A stretch of 9,850 nucleotides of DNA from NCBI GenBank assembly GCA_021813085.1, contig JAKAMA010000059.1, forward strand, positions 1 to 9,850, written 5' to 3'. How positions within the stretch are numbered: position 1 is the stretch's first letter; every line of letters begins with the position of its first letter. The position numbers and the translations under genes were made by a program. Below are positions 7,625-9,850 of this stretch, in pieces. The stretch is from Chloroflexota bacterium. Lineage in GTDB: Bacteria > Chloroflexota > Dehalococcoidia > DSTF01 > JACRBR01. The notes under the pieces were generated by a model. That model had not been told where the DNA came from, searched no databases, and saw only the letters and a list, made by a program, of their open reading frames with translations.

Positions 7625-8023
7625 GGGAAGCGGGAAGCGGGAGGCGGGAGACGGGAAGCGGGAGGCGGGAGGCGGGAAGCGGGAGGCGGGAAGCGGGAGG
7701 CGGGAGGCGGGAAGCGGGAGACGGGAGACGGGAAGCGGGAGACGGGAGGCGGGAAGCGGGAAGCGGGAGGCGGGAAGCGGGAGACGGGAAGCGGGAAGCG
7801 GGAAGCGGGAGGCGGGAAGCGGGAGGCGGGAGGCGGGAGACGGGAGACGGGAAGCGGGAAGCGGGAAGCGGGAGACGGGAGACGGGAAGCGGGAGGCGGG
7901 AGGCGGGAGGCGGGAGGCGGGAGGCGGGAAGCGGGAGGCGGGAAGCGGGAGGGGGGAAGCGGGAGGCGGGAGGCGGGAAGCGGGAGGCGGGAAGCGGGAG
8001 GCGGGAAGCGGGAAGCGGGAAGC
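7625..8023 (+). repeat. 57-unit heptanucleotide tandem array (GGGAAGC type)
   Basis: Exactly 57 uninterrupted 7-base units occupy 399 bp. By my count 26 are GGGAAGC, 21 GGGAGGC, 9 GGGAGAC and one GGGAGGG (unit 47, 7947-7953). Variation is confined to bases 5 and 6 and is A/G only, except that one unit; GGGAAAC never occurs. The plus strand lacks T from 7621 to 8028, so no stop codon can exist in any of the six frames and the long open frames here are artefacts. GGG recurs every seven bases with four-base spacers, a textbook G-quadruplex pattern. Units 5-11 and 48-54 have identical order, indicating internal block duplication. Heptanucleotide tandem repeats (STRR) are known from cyanobacteria. 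A role for this array is unknown, and copy number may be affected by assembly. Confidence 0.97.
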
Positions 8024-8035
8024 AGACGTGGCGCC

Positions 8036-8173
8036 ATGACAGATGACTCGCCGAGAACGCCGAAGACTCCCCCGGCGCCATCACCGCCGATCAAACCGGA
8101 TCCCGGGCTCCGGAATCGGATTACAAGGGGCGGCCCGAAGAGTGTGCCGCTGCCCAGGTGGCTGAAGGGCTGA
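8036..8173 (+). CDS. possible 45-residue proline-rich basic protein (uncertain)
   Basis: An ATG at 8036-8038, 13 bases after the heptamer array, opens 45 codons to a TGA at 8171-8173. The peptide starts MTDDSPRTPK, has a Pro-rich middle (residues 8-24), and ends in a basic, more protein-like segment, RGGPKSVPLPRWLKG (31-45). No membrane segment or signal peptide is visible. No good Shine-Dalgarno sequence lies at the right distance; the nearest purine run is the last repeat unit. Third-position GC appears lower than in neighbouring genes, which argues against a long-resident gene. The same frame continues back through the array into hisI, so the ORF itself is weak evidence. I do not recognise a family; it may be noise. 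Confidence 0.3.
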   Translation: MTDDSPRTPKTPPAPSPPIKPDPGLRNRITRGGPKSVPLPRWLKG

Positions 8174-8294
8174 GCGCGCGGGCGCCGCACCTCGATCACG
8201 TCGCAGTTGACGTGCGGGGCTCGCGCACCGGCTCACGCGGCCGACACGAATCCGTCACACACCATAGGCCGCGCAGCCGCTAGAATGGTTGGCG
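8174..8294. other. intergenic upstream of the GT87 gene; TAGAAT at 8281-8286
   Basis: This 121-bp stretch has no recognisable gene. TAGAAT (8281-8286) lies eight bases before the ATG at 8295 and resembles a sigma70 -10, which would give a leaderless or nearly leaderless transcript. No -35 was found at 16-18 bp. The arrangement echoes that of dxr at the other end of the window. Confidence 0.3.
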
Positions 8295-9599
8295 ATGGAA
8301 CCGCCCCGCCGCCGTCCCGCCACGCCGCCCGATGCTGCCGTGGCGGTCGTGCCGCAGCGCGACGGCCGGCTCCGCTGGCTCTGGGCGGTGCTCGCGCTCG
8401 CCGGGATCGCGGAATGGGCGCAGGCGGCGGCGACGTTCCTCGGCCACGACCGGTTCCGCTGGTTCAGCCAGGACTTTCCGGCGCTCTACGCGGCGGCGCG
8501 TCTCGTCGCCGAAGGAGCCGGCGCCGGCGTCTACGACACGAGGACGATCGCCGCTGCCGAGCTCGCCGCCGCCGGCAGGCCCGTCGGGGGTACCGGCGTC
8601 CTCGCGTACTTCAACCCACCGTTCTTCGCGTTCATCCTCTCGCCGCTTTCCGCGCTCTCGCTGACCGACGCATATCGCGTCTGGACGCTGCTGAGCGTCG
8701 GGCTCGTCGCCGTCGATGCCTGGCTGATCTGGCTGATCGCCGACGGGATGCGGCGCTCGTCACGCGCGGCGCTGGTGCTCGCGTTCCTCACGCTCTTCCC
8801 GCTGACGTATGGGCTGCAGGTGGGGCAGTTCTCGCCTATCCTCGTAACGTCGTGGGCGGCGGCGTTCCTGCTCCTCCGTCGAGGGCGGCCGCGCAGCGCG
8901 GGCATCGCGCTGGCGCCGCTGCTGATCAAGCCGGAGCTGCTGCTGCCGGTCTCGGCCTACCTGCTGTGGAAGCGGCAGTGGGGGGTGTTCTCGACGCTCG
9001 TGCCGGCTGCCGCCGTCGCGGTGGCGGTCTCGCTCTGGGTGATTGGCCCCGGCAACGCGCTCAGCTACCCGGCGTATCTGCTGCACAGTACGACGTGGAC
9101 CGCGGACGGCGTCGCCACAAACGTGATGCTGGGTTGGAACGGCATCATCGCCATGCGGTGGGACCCCGCGCTCATCCCCACCGCGCGGCTCGCGGTGGCC
9201 GCGCTGGGGATCGTGACGCTGGCGGGCGTCGCCGTCGCGTGCCGCGGTCCCCTCGACCTGCGCTCGGACCGCTTCGCGGTGCAGTGGGCGCTGCTCACGG
9301 TGGCGACGCTGCTGGTGGACCCGCACCTGTACCTGCAGGACACGATCATCCTTGCGCCTGCCGCTGCCGCGCTGCTGGCGGTGGCGCCGGCCGCGGCACG
9401 GGGGCGCGTGGCCGTGGCACTGCTCGCCGGATGGGCGTTGCTCGGCCTCGGCGTCTTCCCGAACGAGCATCTCGGCATCAACGCGTTCGGGCTCTACCTT
9501 GCCGCCGGGGCGCTGGCCCTGGTGCTCTGGCTGCGGATTTTCGTCGATGCACCTCCCGAGCAGGTGCGGGGCACCCGATCGCGCCTCGTGACGGCCTGA
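8295..9599 (+). CDS. GT87/DUF2029-type polyprenyl-phosphate-dependent mannosyltransferase-like membrane protein
   Basis: This is a polytopic membrane protein of 434 residues with about ten hydrophobic segments between 28 and 415. It resembles the DUF2029/GT87 family (GT-C fold), whose studied members in actinobacteria transfer mannose from polyprenyl-phosphate donors outside the membrane. Family-like features are an early Asp in the first extracellular loop (FSQDFPALY, 57-65), VYD (79-81), YFNPPFFAF (105-113), GLQVGQFSP (173-181), LLIKPELLLPV (209-219) and DPHLYLQD (342-349). The N-terminus (1-27) is Arg/Pro rich and cytoplasmic. I chose the ATG at 8295; a TTG at 8289 in frame would add two residues. 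No Shine-Dalgarno sequence is seen. It is monocistronic and convergent with the next gene. Family assignment is fairly secure, but sugar and acceptor are unknown. Confidence 0.82.
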   Translation: MEPPRRRPATPPDAAVAVVPQRDGRLRWLWAVLALAGIAEWAQAAATFLGHDRFRWFSQDFPALYAAARLVAEGAGAGVYDTRTIAAAELAAAGRPVGGTGVLAYFNPPFFAFILSPLSALSLTDAYRVWTLLSVGLVAVDAWLIWLIADGMRRSSRAALVLAFLTLFPLTYGLQVGQFSPILVTSWAAAFLLLRRGRPRSAGIALAPLLIKPELLLPVSAYLLWKRQWGVFSTLVPAAAVAVAVSLWVIGPGNALSYPAYLLHSTTWTADGVATNVMLGWNGIIAMRWDPALIPTARLAVAALGIVTLAGVAVACRGPLDLRSDRFAVQWALLTVATLLVDPHLYLQDTIILAPAAAALLAVAPAAARGRVAVALLAGWALLGLGVFPNEHLGINAFGLYLAAGALALVLWLRIFVDAPPEQVRGTRSRLVTA

Positions 9600-9644
9600 C
9601 AGGCCGTGCTCGACGTGGAGCGTGGCGGCGCTGCGTCGGTGGCG

Positions 9645-9850
9645 CTAGGCGAGCGGCTCTTCCGTCCGTAGCGGCGCCACGGGCTCAGCGCCGAGCCCAG
9701 CTTCGACGCCGAGCGCGGCGTTGAGGGCGGCGATCGCCACTTCGACCTGGGCCTCATCGGGGTCGCGCGTCGTCAGCGTTTGCAGCCAGAGGTTCGGGGC
9801 GTAGAGCCACGCCACGATGCGGTTGTCGCCGAACGCCTGTCCGGCACGCA
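9645..9850 (-). CDS. DUF1385 family membrane protein, C-terminal end (5' part outside window)
   Basis: The minus-strand frame is open from the window edge to a TAG at 9645-9647, encoding 67 complete codons. It reads GDNRIVAWLYAPNLWLQTL, then TTRDPDEAQVEVAIAALNAALG, then a variable tail ending TEEPLA. The order of a hydrophobic segment, LTTR-P-D, and Q-EVAIAAL matches the C-terminus of DUF1385 (YqhQ-like) proteins, membrane proteins of unknown function often found near prfA or rpmE. The N-terminal and central domains lie beyond the window. The last 20 or so residues after the conserved helix are unconserved. It converges on the GT87 gene with a 45-bp gap, in which no intrinsic terminator is evident. 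Recognition rests on about 40 residues. Confidence 0.75.
   Translation of the reverse strand, partial: RAGQAFGDNRIVAWLYAPNLWLQTLTTRDPDEAQVEVAIAALNAALGVEAGLGAEPVAPLRTEEPLA

Noticed and set aside
7625..8023. CRISPR array
   Set aside because: The period is 7 bp with no spacers, and no cas genes are nearby.
7598..8199. Long open frames across the heptamer array on both strands (up to 347 codons, e.g. minus 7041-8084), giving REAGGGK- or PPASRLP-type repeat proteins
   Set aside because: The tract has no T on the plus strand and so no A on the minus strand, which makes stop codons impossible in all six frames. The open frames follow from composition and run into hisI antisense or intergenic DNA.
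9600..9644. Bidirectional terminator between the GT87 and DUF1385 genes
   Set aside because: The only symmetry is a 5-bp GGCCT/AGGCC stem overlapping the stop codon, without T-runs on either strand.

Overview
The window is a high-GC bacterial chromosome segment. The minus-strand cluster rpsB-tsf-pyrH-frr-uppS-cdsA-(gap)-dxr follows the Firmicutes/Chloroflexota gene order, not the E. coli order, which has dxr between frr and uppS. A very short EF-Ts, a stand-alone HisI, a DUF1385 gene, a GT87-type membrane protein and frequent GTG starts fit a Chloroflexota-like organism, perhaps a metagenome-derived one. The phylum is an inference; no rRNA or other taxonomic marker lies in the window.

Layout. 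Positions 1-288 (minus) hold the N-terminal 96 codons of dxr. Positions 289-788 have no convincing gene but carry two copies of a 66-bp palindromic repeat. Positions 789-5160 (minus) hold six tightly packed genes, read from the right: rpsB, tsf, pyrH, frr, uppS, cdsA. A good sigma70-type promoter (5240-5269) and a foldable leader precede rpsB. Divergent from it is a SAM-dependent methyltransferase (5409-6131, plus). Next come a 338-bp gap with a short heptanucleotide array, then hisF (6470-7228) and hisI (7314-7622). Two bases after the hisI stop a 399-bp array of exactly 57 heptamers begins (7625-8023). A possible 45-codon ORF, a GT87/DUF2029-type membrane glycosyltransferase (8295-9599, plus) and the C-terminal end of a convergent DUF1385 membrane protein (9645-9850, minus) complete the window.

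Function. The left cluster combines translation (S2, EF-Ts, ribosome recycling factor), UMP phosphorylation, undecaprenyl diphosphate synthesis, CDP-diacylglycerol synthesis and the committed MEP-pathway step. Dxr supplies isoprenoid precursors that UppS elongates. HisF and HisI perform a late and an early step of histidine synthesis respectively. The methyltransferase and GT87 protein look like cell-envelope or glycan genes, but their substrates cannot be read from sequence.

The genes are ordinary housekeeping genes. The unusual material is between them: two related, T-free heptanucleotide arrays bracketing hisF-hisI, the larger being an uninterrupted G-quadruplex-type repeat; the duplicated palindromic repeat separating dxr from its usual neighbours; and an rpsB leader with nested stems touching the Shine-Dalgarno sequence. 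I see no clear defence, CRISPR or mobile-enzyme system.
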